The position numbers and the translations under genes were made by a program. From an uncultured Eubacterium sp. (GTDB lineage Bacteria > Bacillota > Clostridia > Lachnospirales > Lachnospiraceae): 40,699 nucleotides of DNA. How positions within the stretch are numbered: position 1 is the first letter of the stretch; every line of letters begins with the position of its first letter. Shown here piece after piece: positions 18,092-24,929 of the stretch. The DNA lies in assembly GCF_937958975.1 (NCBI RefSeq), contig NZ_CALGRE010000058.1, positions 1 to 40,699 of the forward strand. The letters run 5' to 3'. Below the pieces are notes generated by a model. It did not search any database, was not told the DNA's origin, and saw only the letters and a program-made list of their open reading frames with translations.

Positions 18092-18129
18092 AGAAAAGAA
18101 CTAAAAAAATATACAAAGGGAGAATTTAT

Positions 18130-19659
18130 ATGACAACATCAGAAATTGGAATACTTATTTCCATTATTGCCTATATGGCATTAGTCATTGGCATAGGTAT
18201 TTATTATGCCAGAAAAAACAACAGCACAGGAGATTTCTACCTGGGTGGAAGAAAACTTGGACCTTTCGTTACTGCCATGAGTGCGGAAGCATCCGATATG
18301 AGCAGCTACCTGCTTATGGGACTTCCGGGCTTAGCATATCTCACCGGTGTGTGCGATGTCTTCTGGACAATTGTGGGACTTGCTGCCGGTACATATGTAA
18401 ACTGGTTAATCGTAGCAAAAAGATTAAGAACATATTCTGTTATCTGCGGTGACGCTATTACAATACCTGATTTTTTTGCAAACAGATATCGTGATAAAAA
18501 AGTTTTAAAATGCGTTTCCGCATTAATCATTATTATTTTCTTCGTTCCTTATACCGCTTCAGGATTTGCCGCATGTGGTAAACTTTTCAACTCGCTATTT
18601 GGAATTAATTATATGACGGCAATGATTATCAGCGCTATCGTTATCATTGCATATACCACTCTCGGAGGCTTCCTTGCCGCAAGTACAAGCGACTTTATTC
18701 AGAGTATTATTATGTCAATTGCATTAATTATTGTAATTGTATTTGGAATCTCTTCTGTAGGCGGTATCGATGCGGTTATTTCCAATGTGAAAGATTTACC
18801 TGGCTTTTTAGATTTAAATGCATCATATAATGCCGAAACCGGAACTTCTTCCCCATATGGAATTATCACAATAATTTCCACACTTGCATGGGGACTTGGA
18901 TATTTTGGTATGCCGCATATTTTATTAAGATTCATGGCTATCGAAGACAGCAATAAACTGAAGCTTTCCAGAAGAATTGCCAGTATATGGGTTGCAATTG
19001 CCATGATGATTGCACTTGCAATCGGTGTTATAGGATTTAGTATGTCTAATGCAGGAGTCATTCCACATCTTGCAGATTCTGAGACAATTATTGTACAGAT
19101 TGCACGCGCGCTAAGTGAAAACGGTCTCTTCTTTGCTATTATAGCCGGCATTATTTTATCCGGTATTTTAGCATCCACCATGTCAACATCCGACTCACAG
19201 TTACTTGCTGCCTCTTCCAGCGTTACAGAAAACCTGATGGACGGTGTCTTCGGTATCAAATTATCTGAAAGAGCAAAAGTAATTGTTGCCAGATGTTCTG
19301 TAATCGTTATTGCTATTATCGGAGTATTCCTTGCTTCTGACCCAAATAGCAACGTATTTACGATTGTCTCATTTGCATGGGCCGGTTTTGGTGCAACATT
19401 TGGTCCAGTAATGTTATTTGCTTTATTCTGGAAACGTTCCAATAAATACGGAGCTATTTCAGCTATCATAATCGGCGGAATTATGGTATTTGTTTGGAAG
19501 TTTATCGTACGACCATTGGGTGGTATATGGGATATTTATGAACTTCTTCCGGCTTTCATTGTTGCCTCAATCTTTATGATTGTTGTCAGCCTGCTTACGA
19601 AAGCTCCGGAACAGGAAATATTAGACGAGTTTGATTCCATAAAAAATGCAAAAATGTAA
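18130..19659 (+). CDS. putP: Sodium/proline symporter (SSS family)
   Basis: 509 residues, the standard length of PutP, with about 13 hydrophobic segments. Start supported by AAGGGAG about 8 bases upstream. Motifs: STGDFYLGGRKLGPFVTAMS and AEASDMSSYLLMGLPGLAY in the N-terminal core (Na+ and proline site region), AYTTLGGFLAASTSDFIQSI, WGLGYFGMPHILLRFMAI and AGIILSGILASTMSTSDSQL. It imports proline with Na+ across the cytoplasmic membrane, for nutrition or osmoprotection. No putA or proline-reductase gene adjoins it. Its position is odd: it is inserted, in opposite orientation, between spoVAC/orf63 and spoVAD. Confidence 0.95.
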   Translation: MTTSEIGILISIIAYMALVIGIGIYYARKNNSTGDFYLGGRKLGPFVTAMSAEASDMSSYLLMGLPGLAYLTGVCDVFWTIVGLAAGTYVNWLIVAKRLRTYSVICGDAITIPDFFANRYRDKKVLKCVSALIIIIFFVPYTASGFAACGKLFNSLFGINYMTAMIISAIVIIAYTTLGGFLAASTSDFIQSIIMSIALIIVIVFGISSVGGIDAVISNVKDLPGFLDLNASYNAETGTSSPYGIITIISTLAWGLGYFGMPHILLRFMAIEDSNKLKLSRRIASIWVAIAMMIALAIGVIGFSMSNAGVIPHLADSETIIVQIARALSENGLFFAIIAGIILSGILASTMSTSDSQLLAASSSVTENLMDGVFGIKLSERAKVIVARCSVIVIAIIGVFLASDPNSNVFTIVSFAWAGFGATFGPVMLFALFWKRSNKYGAISAIIIGGIMVFVWKFIVRPLGGIWDIYELLPAFIVASIFMIVVSLLTKAPEQEILDEFDSIKNAKM

Positions 19660-19667
19660 ATTATATA

Positions 19668-19701
19668 ATAATAGCCGGACTTTTAAAAGTCCGGCTATTA
19701 T
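19668..19701. terminator. Strong bidirectional terminator between putP and the spoVA run
   Basis: A perfect palindrome: ATAATAGCCGGACTT pairs with AAGTCCGGCTATTAT around a short TTAA centre. It serves convergent putP (plus) and the spoVAA-VAB-VAC-orf63 run (minus), so spoVAD/E cannot depend on read-through from spoVAC. Confidence 0.92.
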
Positions 19702-19713
19702 TTTGAATCACCC

Positions 19714-19905
19714 TTATATTCCTGCAATATCATTAATTAAGCTTTTCATTTCACTTTTTGAATTGACAGCCCTTGCAGCCTCTATAACCTGTTTCTTTTC
19801 ATTATCAGGCATAGCTGAAAAGTTCTTCATGGCATTTTCATTCATTGCCAGTCCAAATCCTAATCCCATAGGCATTTCTTCGTTGTCTTTATTTTTACCA
19901 TTCAT
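19714..19905 (-). CDS. Small 63-residue protein at the end of the spoVA run
   Basis: The ATG at 19903-19905 is chosen over one five codons upstream because TTGGAGG lies 8 bases before it, overlapping the spoVAC stop region. The protein reads MNGKNKDNEEMPMGLGFGLA then NENAMKNFSAMPDNEKKQVI and ends SKSEMKSLINDIAGI: soluble, helical, M/N rich. I have seen similar short proteins (GLGFxLAxNxxAMxxF...LxxxEKxxVI...SKxEMxxxI) in many Clostridia but know no name or function. It is cotranscribed with spoVAC and followed directly by the terminator. Association with the spore cannot be shown from sequence alone. Confidence 0.75.
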   Translation of the reverse strand: MNGKNKDNEEMPMGLGFGLAMNENAMKNFSAMPDNEKKQVIEAARAVNSKSEMKSLINDIAGI

Positions 19906-19920
19906 AACCTGTACCTCCAA

Positions 19921-20379
19921 TTAAAGTATTCCCGTAGCTTTTAATATCATATAAATGATTCCGACTACCCAGCTGGAAAAGATACCATAAAGAATAACTG
20001 GTCCTGCAATTGTAAATATTTTTGCACCTACACCAAAAATCTGTCCTTCCGCTTTAAATTCTATTGCAGGAGCAACAACTCCATTGGCAAAACCTGTAAT
20101 TGGAACCAGACATCCCGCTCCGCCAACTTTTGCTATTTTCGGATAAATGTTTAAACCTGTTAAAATAACACTCTCTAAAATCAGCACAAGAGTTGTCCAA
20201 CTTGCGGCATCCTCTTTCCCCATACCAAAATACATAAAAATTGCCATCCAAACCTGTCCCATAAGACATATGAGTCCGCCAATCCAAAATGCATTAAACA
20301 TATCCTTGGCAAGACTATTATTCGGCGTAATCCGTTCTACATACTCATTATATTGCTGTTTTTTCTCTTCGCTTTCCAT
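19921..20379 (-). CDS. spoVAC: Stage V sporulation protein AC
   Basis: 152 residues, usual length, about four membrane segments. The charged N-terminus MESEEKKQQYNEYVERITPN is typical, as are AFWIGGLICLMGQ, KVGGAGCLVPITGFANG and EFKAEGQIFGVGAKIFTIAG. SpoVAC behaves as a mechanosensitive-type channel subunit for dipicolinate movement in the inner spore membrane. The loop GGAGCLVPITGFAN parallels GCGATVPLLGFGNN of SpoVAE, reflecting common ancestry. It starts 21 bases after spoVAB and is followed by orf63. Confidence 0.95.
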   Translation of the reverse strand: MESEEKKQQYNEYVERITPNNSLAKDMFNAFWIGGLICLMGQVWMAIFMYFGMGKEDAASWTTLVLILESVILTGLNIYPKIAKVGGAGCLVPITGFANGVVAPAIEFKAEGQIFGVGAKIFTIAGPVILYGIFSSWVVGIIYMILKATGIL

Positions 20380-20400
20380 TACCTTCCCCCCTATGTTTAT

Positions 20401-20841
20401 CTATTTTTTAACCCATCCGTTTGTAAACTGAATAATTGCTGCCAACACTTTGCCGATTGCAACCGATAAAATCACAAAGCTCATTCCCACTTTTAATTTT
20501 GTTCTTCTGGCAAAAATTGCTGTAGCGTTCAAAGCCTCTGCAAGGGATATTGCCAGACATCCTACAAAAATCCCCTGTGCCAGTCCCATTAACGGCTGGA
20601 ATATATTTGTAATCCCCATTGGAATATGAAATTGAATGGAAAAAATCCAAAATATATTCCACCATACTCCTCCAACAATAACTGCTGTTTCATATTTTTG
20701 TATATGACTTCCTGTATGGGTTTTTCCTGCCATTCTGGTAATTACTCCGGTGGACGATATCAAAGCAAAAACACCGGCAGATATAATTGCTCCACCGCCT
20801 AATGCAGTCAGTCCTAAAACAATATATTTCCATATCATCAT
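20401..20841 (-). CDS. spoVAB: Stage V sporulation protein AB
   Basis: 146 residues, about four membrane segments. Begins MMIWKYIVLGLTALGGGAII; other family features are AGVFALISSTGVITRMAGKT, a basic loop GKTHTGSHIQKYETAVIVGG and FVGCLAISLAEALNATAIFA. Its ATG overlaps the spoVAA stop by 4 bases (ATGA), giving translational coupling. In Bacillus, SpoVAA and SpoVAB are needed for dipicolinate uptake into the spore, though their exact mechanism is unclear. Confidence 0.93.
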   Translation of the reverse strand: MMIWKYIVLGLTALGGGAIISAGVFALISSTGVITRMAGKTHTGSHIQKYETAVIVGGVWWNIFWIFSIQFHIPMGITNIFQPLMGLAQGIFVGCLAISLAEALNATAIFARRTKLKVGMSFVILSVAIGKVLAAIIQFTNGWVKK

Positions 20842-21464
20842 TTTACATCCAACTTTCCATCCTGTCTGTTATGACCATCAATTAAGGTCTGATTAATATC
20901 CATCTCATATTTACGCATTTCCACCTCAATTGGAGTTGGGTCTTTGGATAATTTTTTTGCCCCAAAATGATTATAGAATACTAAGATTCCCACTCCTAAC
21001 CCAATAGAATAGCACAATTCCATAATCGATTTTCCAGTATTTTTGTCACCGGTGAGTAATTTACATACCTTTTCAAACATCGATTCCACAGAAATATCAT
21101 TATTAAAAGACATAATGGAAAATCCTGCACCAAAGAATAAAATCAAACATATTAAAATCACCTTTATAACTTCAAAATGGTTCTTTTTTATATTTGCCCT
21201 TTTAAACTCTATAACGCAATCCGTTTCTCCGACACTTTGTACGTCGACATTTTGAAATGTATCGTCCACAATCTCAAATATTTTCATAATAGAAACAATG
21301 TAACGTTTTTTTCCATTGGAATCATCACTCAAAAGCTTAATCGGTTTTAATCGGTTCACAACTGTTTTGTTTTTACATTCTAATGTTGCGACATCACCGA
21401 TTGTCACATCTTTTCCTGTAATTTCAGCTGATTGCTCTAATTTAATATATAACGTATCACTCAT
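20838..21464 (-). CDS. spoVAA: Stage V sporulation protein AA
   Basis: 208 residues, usual size. The N-terminal soluble domain (about 1-95) starts MSDTLYIKLEQSAEITGKDV and includes the family's VTIGDVATLECKN and LLSDDSNGKKRYIVSIMKI; two membrane segments follow (about 100-120 and 150-165), with a hydrophilic C-terminus ending in GHNRQDGKLDVK. Component of the dipicolinate transport complex. The ribosome binding site AGGTGG overlaps the stop of the 39-codon ORF just upstream, so translation of the two is probably coupled. Confidence 0.93.
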   Translation of the reverse strand: MSDTLYIKLEQSAEITGKDVTIGDVATLECKNKTVVNRLKPIKLLSDDSNGKKRYIVSIMKIFEIVDDTFQNVDVQSVGETDCVIEFKRANIKKNHFEVIKVILICLILFFGAGFSIMSFNNDISVESMFEKVCKLLTGDKNTGKSIMELCYSIGLGVGILVFYNHFGAKKLSKDPTPIEVEMRKYEMDINQTLIDGHNRQDGKLDVK

Positions 21465-21471
21465 AATCCAC

Positions 21472-21591
21472 CTAAATCATAACTGCTGCTTCCAGCTTTT
21501 CCGTTTCTTTTGCATCGGAACACAAATAAAATCCCAGGCCTGCCGCCATCACTATCGCAACTAAAATAATTATTATCTTAAAGATTTTCAT
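21472..21591 (-). CDS. 39-residue putative membrane peptide between sigF and spoVAA
   Basis: The ATG at 21589-21591 has AAAGGAT about 8-9 bases upstream. The peptide starts MKIFKIIIILVAIVMAAGLG and continues FYLCSDAKETEKLEAAVMI: a two-lysine N-terminus, one strongly hydrophobic segment (about 6-24) and a short charged tail, typical of a single-pass small membrane protein or short exported peptide. The cysteine at 24 is not in a convincing lipobox. Its stop lies 7 bases before the spoVAA start, with the spoVAA ribosome binding site overlapping it, so it is part of the sporulation run. No family recognised. Confidence 0.7.
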   Translation of the reverse strand: MKIFKIIIILVAIVMAAGLGFYLCSDAKETEKLEAAVMI

Positions 21592-21660
21592 TTTTGTAAA
21601 ATCCTTTCTATAACCTTTTATGACATACAGTATATCCATATAACGTTATAATATTCTATT

Positions 21661-22374
21661 TTATCCAATTTGTTTTTTCAGGTTTTCTAAAATTTTCTTT
21701 TCCGCTCTGGAAACCTGAACCTGCGTCATACCGATTAAGCCGGCAATTTCAGATTGTGTTTTATTTTGAAAATATCTTAAAATAATAATTTTTCTTTCTT
21801 TTTCATTTAAGGTTTCTAATAATTGCCGTACCATAATTCTATTAATTACCATGTTTTCATGGTCTTTATTATCCTCTATTTTTTCAATTATTGTCTGATT
21901 TTTATTGTCACCCCCATCTATCTCCTTATAGATGGACTCCACTTCTCTTGATGCCTCAAGAGCTGTAATAATTTCTTCACTGGAAAGTCCACATTCCCTT
22001 GCCAACTCCTCAAGTGTGGGCTCTCTGTTATTGTCTTTTCTAAATTTCTCTGTCTCTAAATAAATTTTCAGTTGATTTTCTTTGATGGTTCTGCTCACTT
22101 TTATAATTCCATCATCTCTCAAAAATCTTCGAATTTCCCCTGTAATCAAAGGTACCGCATAAGTAGAAAACGACACGTTAAAACTCGTATCAAACCTATC
22201 TATTGCCTTGAGCATACCAATACATCCAATCTGAAATAAATCATCCCCTTCATATCCCCGATTTAAAAATCTACGCACAATACTCCATATGAGCGCCGTA
22301 TTTTCCAATAATATTTTATCTCTTGATTGTTTATCCCCTTCATGAGCCATTTTTATTAATGTTATTATATCCAT
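21661..22374 (-). CDS. sigF: RNA polymerase sporulation sigma factor F
   Basis: 237 residues. Region 2 contains NRGYEGDDLFQIGCIGMLKA and FDTSFNVSFSTYAVPLITGE; region 3 follows IRRFLRDDGIIKVSRTIKEN; region 4 has NEKERKIIILRYFQNKTQSE then IAGLIGMTQVQVSRAEKKIL, a helix-turn-helix for the -35. These are hallmarks of sigma-F/sigma-G; the gene order after spoIIAB identifies sigma-F. It directs forespore transcription and is held inactive by SpoIIAB. It starts right after the spoIIAB stop. No spoIIGA/sigG cluster is present in the window. Confidence 0.96.
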   Translation of the reverse strand: MDIITLIKMAHEGDKQSRDKILLENTALIWSIVRRFLNRGYEGDDLFQIGCIGMLKAIDRFDTSFNVSFSTYAVPLITGEIRRFLRDDGIIKVSRTIKENQLKIYLETEKFRKDNNREPTLEELARECGLSSEEIITALEASREVESIYKEIDGGDNKNQTIIEKIEDNKDHENMVINRIMVRQLLETLNEKERKIIILRYFQNKTQSEIAGLIGMTQVQVSRAEKKILENLKKQIG

Positions 22375-22376
22375 CT

Positions 22377-22847
22377 CTACACCTTAGATGTCTTTTTCAT
22401 TTTTTTTGTCATTCTTACGGTTGTCCCTTTTCCTTTTTCTGACTGTACTTCTAACTCATCCATAAACATCTCCATAAACATAAACCCCATACCGGAACGT
22501 TCTAATTCCGGTTTTGTAGTAAATAACGGCTCTCTTGCTTTTTCTATGTCTTCTATACCGACACCTTCATCTTTTATCTCTATCTTTATTGTTATGTCCA
22601 TGTTATATGTATCATTTTCCTGTTTTTCCGGCTTTGACAGTAACATGCATTTCATATGCACCTTCCCCGGTCCTTCTCCATACCCGTGAATCACTGCATT
22701 TGTCACTGCCTCAGACACTGCTGTTTTAATATCATTTAATTCCTCGACTGTCGGGTCAATCTCTGTAAGAAATGCCGCTACTGCAACTCTTGCCAATCCT
22801 TCGTTTTGTGACTTTGCGTCAAAAACAATGCTCATATTATTTTCCAT
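22377..22847 (-). CDS. spoIIAB: Anti-sigma-F factor, serine kinase
   Basis: 156 residues. GHKL-type ATP-binding fold: N-box DIKTAVSEAVTNAVIHGYGE, G1 box IEIKDEGVGIEDIEKA, and G2 region ERSGMGFMFMEMFMDELEV. SpoIIAB binds sigma-F and phosphorylates SpoIIAA. It is slightly longer than the Bacillus protein (~146), with an acidic/charged stretch around KPEKQENDTYN forming an inserted loop. It begins 9 bases downstream of the spoIIAA stop; the three genes keep the canonical spoIIA order. Confidence 0.96.
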   Translation of the reverse strand: MENNMSIVFDAKSQNEGLARVAVAAFLTEIDPTVEELNDIKTAVSEAVTNAVIHGYGEGPGKVHMKCMLLSKPEKQENDTYNMDITIKIEIKDEGVGIEDIEKAREPLFTTKPELERSGMGFMFMEMFMDELEVQSEKGKGTTVRMTKKMKKTSKV

Positions 22848-22856
22848 GCTTTCCTC

Positions 22857-23186
22857 CTAATAATTTGTCAGACTTGGAGTAACTGTTTTATTGACAATCT
22901 TATACAAGCCTGATATTGTAAAAATTCTATCTATCGCACTATTAATATTTGTCACAGTAATTTCTCCACCACGTCCCTTAATCAGTTTATATCTGCCCAT
23001 GATTACACCAATCCCTGAACTGTCCATAAAATTTGTTCTCTTAAAATTAAAAATAATATTTTTTATTTGATTTGACACAATATACCAATCGGATTGTTCC
23101 GTTATCAATTTGGCATTATGATGGTCTAATTCCTCCGGTAAATAAATTAATAAATTTTCCCCTCTCACTTCATATAATACTTCCAT
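22857..23186 (-). CDS. spoIIAA: Anti-sigma-F factor antagonist
   Basis: 109 residues from the ATG at 23184-23186 (MEVLYEVRGENLLIYLPEEL). It is preferred over an upstream in-frame ATG because GGGGG lies about 5 bases before it and because it gives the family's normal length. STAS domain; the phosphorylated serine lies in TNFMDSSGIGVIMGRYK (S56/S57). Dephosphorylated SpoIIAA frees sigma-F from SpoIIAB. A terminator for the preceding gene lies just upstream, so the operon must have its own promoter in about 40 bases or inside that terminator. I do not find a convincing sigma-H box. Confidence 0.95.
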   Translation of the reverse strand: MEVLYEVRGENLLIYLPEELDHHNAKLITEQSDWYIVSNQIKNIIFNFKRTNFMDSSGIGVIMGRYKLIKGRGGEITVTNINSAIDRIFTISGLYKIVNKTVTPSLTNY

Positions 23187-23222
23187 TCTTACCCCCATTT
23201 TTTGTAATATTTTGTCATTTAT

Positions 23223-23254
23223 AAAAAAAGAAGAGAACTTCATGTCCTCTTCTT
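23223..23254 (-). terminator. Terminator after the zinc-ribbon TPR gene
   Basis: Minus-strand stem AAGAAGAGGAC/GTTCTCTTCTT (11 bp with one G-T pair; 23244-23254 with 23228-23238), loop of 5 bases, followed by a T7 run (23223-23229). It separates the valS operon from spoIIAA. Confidence 0.85.
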
Positions 23255-23270
23255 TTGTGAATCCTATTTG

Positions 23271-24749
23271 TTATTCTATTGGACTGGGCTCTCCACCTGT
23301 ATCTCCGTTATCCCCATTATCTCCGTTGTCTCCATTATCACCATCATCCCCAAGCATGTTTCGCGCCCTATCTGCATACTCAGAATCCGGATAATCATCA
23401 ACAATTTTCTTAAAATATTTTTCAGCATTACTCATATCACCATTTCTGTTATAAGAATATGCCAAATAATATATTGCTTTCACATTATCTTTATTTGTAT
23501 CAATACATTTCTTAAACTGTGTAATCGCTGTGTCGTAATCTCCCCGCTCATAAGCGCTCATACCGTCATTAAACGCACCCTCTTCTATCCTTGAAGATAA
23601 CTGGTCACTCAAGGCCCTGTATACGGCTGTAAATGAGGCAGAATCCATCTTCATTTTTGAGTCTACCTTTTCAAGCGACTCAGCGCTCTTCTTATAATCT
23701 TTGGCTATATAGTATTGTGCAGCCTCTAACAAATTACTATAATTTGTACTTAATGTATTTCCTGTATCCGTATACTGGGCGAGACTTGTCTTTAACTTAT
23801 CTCTCTCCTCTTTCAATGTATCTACCTGATTTTGAAGTTCAGACACTGTAGAATTTTTTATTGCAATCTTCTGATTGTATTCAACCTTTGTATCATTGAT
23901 TTTATCAGAAACATTTGCTATCCTGGCCGGTGTTACAATAAAGTAAACCAGCGCTGCACCCAATAAAATACCAATCACGATATGAAGAATACTTTGTGCG
24001 CTTGTAATTGCCTCTTTAAAATTATTTTGAGGAACAATTACATCATTTCCACTGAGATATGGTCTGTCCACCATAACTCCCCGCAGACTGCGCCTTCTCT
24101 CCATACGTTTATCTGGGTCGTTCTTTTTTTCATCTTCAAGATACTCATTGATTTCTCTTAAATATCTGATACTCAAAGGGTTGCACTTATCAATCTTAAG
24201 GGATTTCTTTATTGTTCTCTTTGCTCTCTCATACTGTCCGTTTTTTGTGTAAAGAAGCGCTAAAAGCTGATAAGCCTTAATCAGATTTGGATTCTGATTT
24301 AAAACCTTTTTTAACTGAATAATTGCCATATCATCCGTTCCACTCTTTGCATAATTCAAAGCGACATTGAACTTCTTAATCGTATGGTTTAGTTCATCCA
24401 CCTTTCCCTTTTCCTGCTGTATTGCTACCAAATACCTATCTGCCGGATTATTGTCCGGCTGAATATTTGTACTCATAACCCATTCTGAAAAAGCCTGCAC
24501 TGTCTCACCCATCTCAAAGTAAACCAGTCCCAACAGGTTTCTCGCATCAATATTACGTTTATTTAACTTCACACAACGTCTCAAGGTATCTGCCGCTCCG
24601 GCCAAATCTCTATTCTTAGCCTTTGTCAGACCAACGTTATAATATGTGTTAGATAAACGCACGATTCTCTTATACACGCTGACATCCATTCCACAATGAC
24701 TGCAATAGTCACTATTTGTCAGGACATTTCCGCAGTTATAGCATATCAT
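23271..24749 (-). CDS. Membrane protein with zinc ribbon, TPR repeats and coiled coil
   Basis: 492 residues. An N-terminal zinc ribbon has four cysteines (C3, C6, C16, C19: CYNC...CSHC). TPR-like repeats fill about 30-200 (GLTKAKNRDLAGAADTLRRC, GLVYFEMGETVQAFSEWV, AYQLLALLYTKNGQYERAKR). One membrane segment (about 253-273) is followed by a coiled coil (about 282-325) and a second TPR set (about 335-465) including GMSAYERGDYDTAITQFKKC and YYLAYSYNRNGDMSNAEKYF. The tail is a DNG tripeptide repeat (about 468-483) from a 9-base DNA repeat, then EPSPIE. Topology suggests cytoplasmic zinc ribbon and TPRs with external coiled coil and TPRs: a scaffold, no enzyme motif. Last gene of the valS-orf47-TPR run. 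Confidence 0.88.
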   Translation of the reverse strand: MICYNCGNVLTNSDYCSHCGMDVSVYKRIVRLSNTYYNVGLTKAKNRDLAGAADTLRRCVKLNKRNIDARNLLGLVYFEMGETVQAFSEWVMSTNIQPDNNPADRYLVAIQQEKGKVDELNHTIKKFNVALNYAKSGTDDMAIIQLKKVLNQNPNLIKAYQLLALLYTKNGQYERAKRTIKKSLKIDKCNPLSIRYLREINEYLEDEKKNDPDKRMERRRSLRGVMVDRPYLSGNDVIVPQNNFKEAITSAQSILHIVIGILLGAALVYFIVTPARIANVSDKINDTKVEYNQKIAIKNSTVSELQNQVDTLKEERDKLKTSLAQYTDTGNTLSTNYSNLLEAAQYYIAKDYKKSAESLEKVDSKMKMDSASFTAVYRALSDQLSSRIEEGAFNDGMSAYERGDYDTAITQFKKCIDTNKDNVKAIYYLAYSYNRNGDMSNAEKYFKKIVDDYPDSEYADRARNMLGDDGDNGDNGDNGDNGDTGGEPSPIE

Positions 24750-24773
24750 CTACTCATCCATCCTTTGCCTGTT

Positions 24774-24917
24774 CTATTTTTCGCCCTTAAGTTCCTCTAC
24801 CATTTGAATCATAACATCTGTAATGTCTGAAATATTATTATTATAAATGGCATTCTCTGCTTCCTCTATTTCAAGACTCGGATGAAATTTTTTAATTTCT
24901 TCTTCAAAATTAATCAT
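24774..24917 (-). CDS. 47-residue conserved-looking small protein downstream of valS
   Basis: The ATG at 24915-24917 has AGGAG about 8 bases upstream and follows the valS stop by 12 bases. The protein is acidic and probably helical: MINFEEEIKKFHPSLEIEEA, then ENAIYNNNISDITDVMIQMV, ending EELKGEK. Coding character is supported by the ribosome binding site, tight spacing to valS and the following TPR gene, and amphipathic pattern. I know of similar short acidic ORFs in this position in related Clostridia but no function; a binding partner of the neighbouring TPR protein is possible and untested. Confidence 0.75.
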   Translation of the reverse strand: MINFEEEIKKFHPSLEIEEAENAIYNNNISDITDVMIQMVEELKGEK

Positions 24918-24929
24918 TCACTATTCTCC

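Noticed and set aside
18699..19469. 256-codon open frame antisense to putP
   Set aside because: Fully inside putP on the other strand, no ribosome binding site; its composition is what reverse-reading hydrophobic codons gives. Shadow frame.
21639..21650. Palindrome TATAACGTTATA between sigF and the 39-codon ORF
   Set aside because: Twelve bases in AT-rich DNA, single copy, no associated promoter; likely chance.
23187..23260. Sigma-H promoter for spoIIAA
   Set aside because: AGAGGACAT resembles part of the -35 but lies in the terminator stem and no GAAT element is at proper spacing; not reported as a feature.
23330..23350. Short tandem repeat coding for DNG tripeptides
   Set aside because: In-frame low-complexity tail of the TPR protein; ordinary replication slippage, not a separate element.
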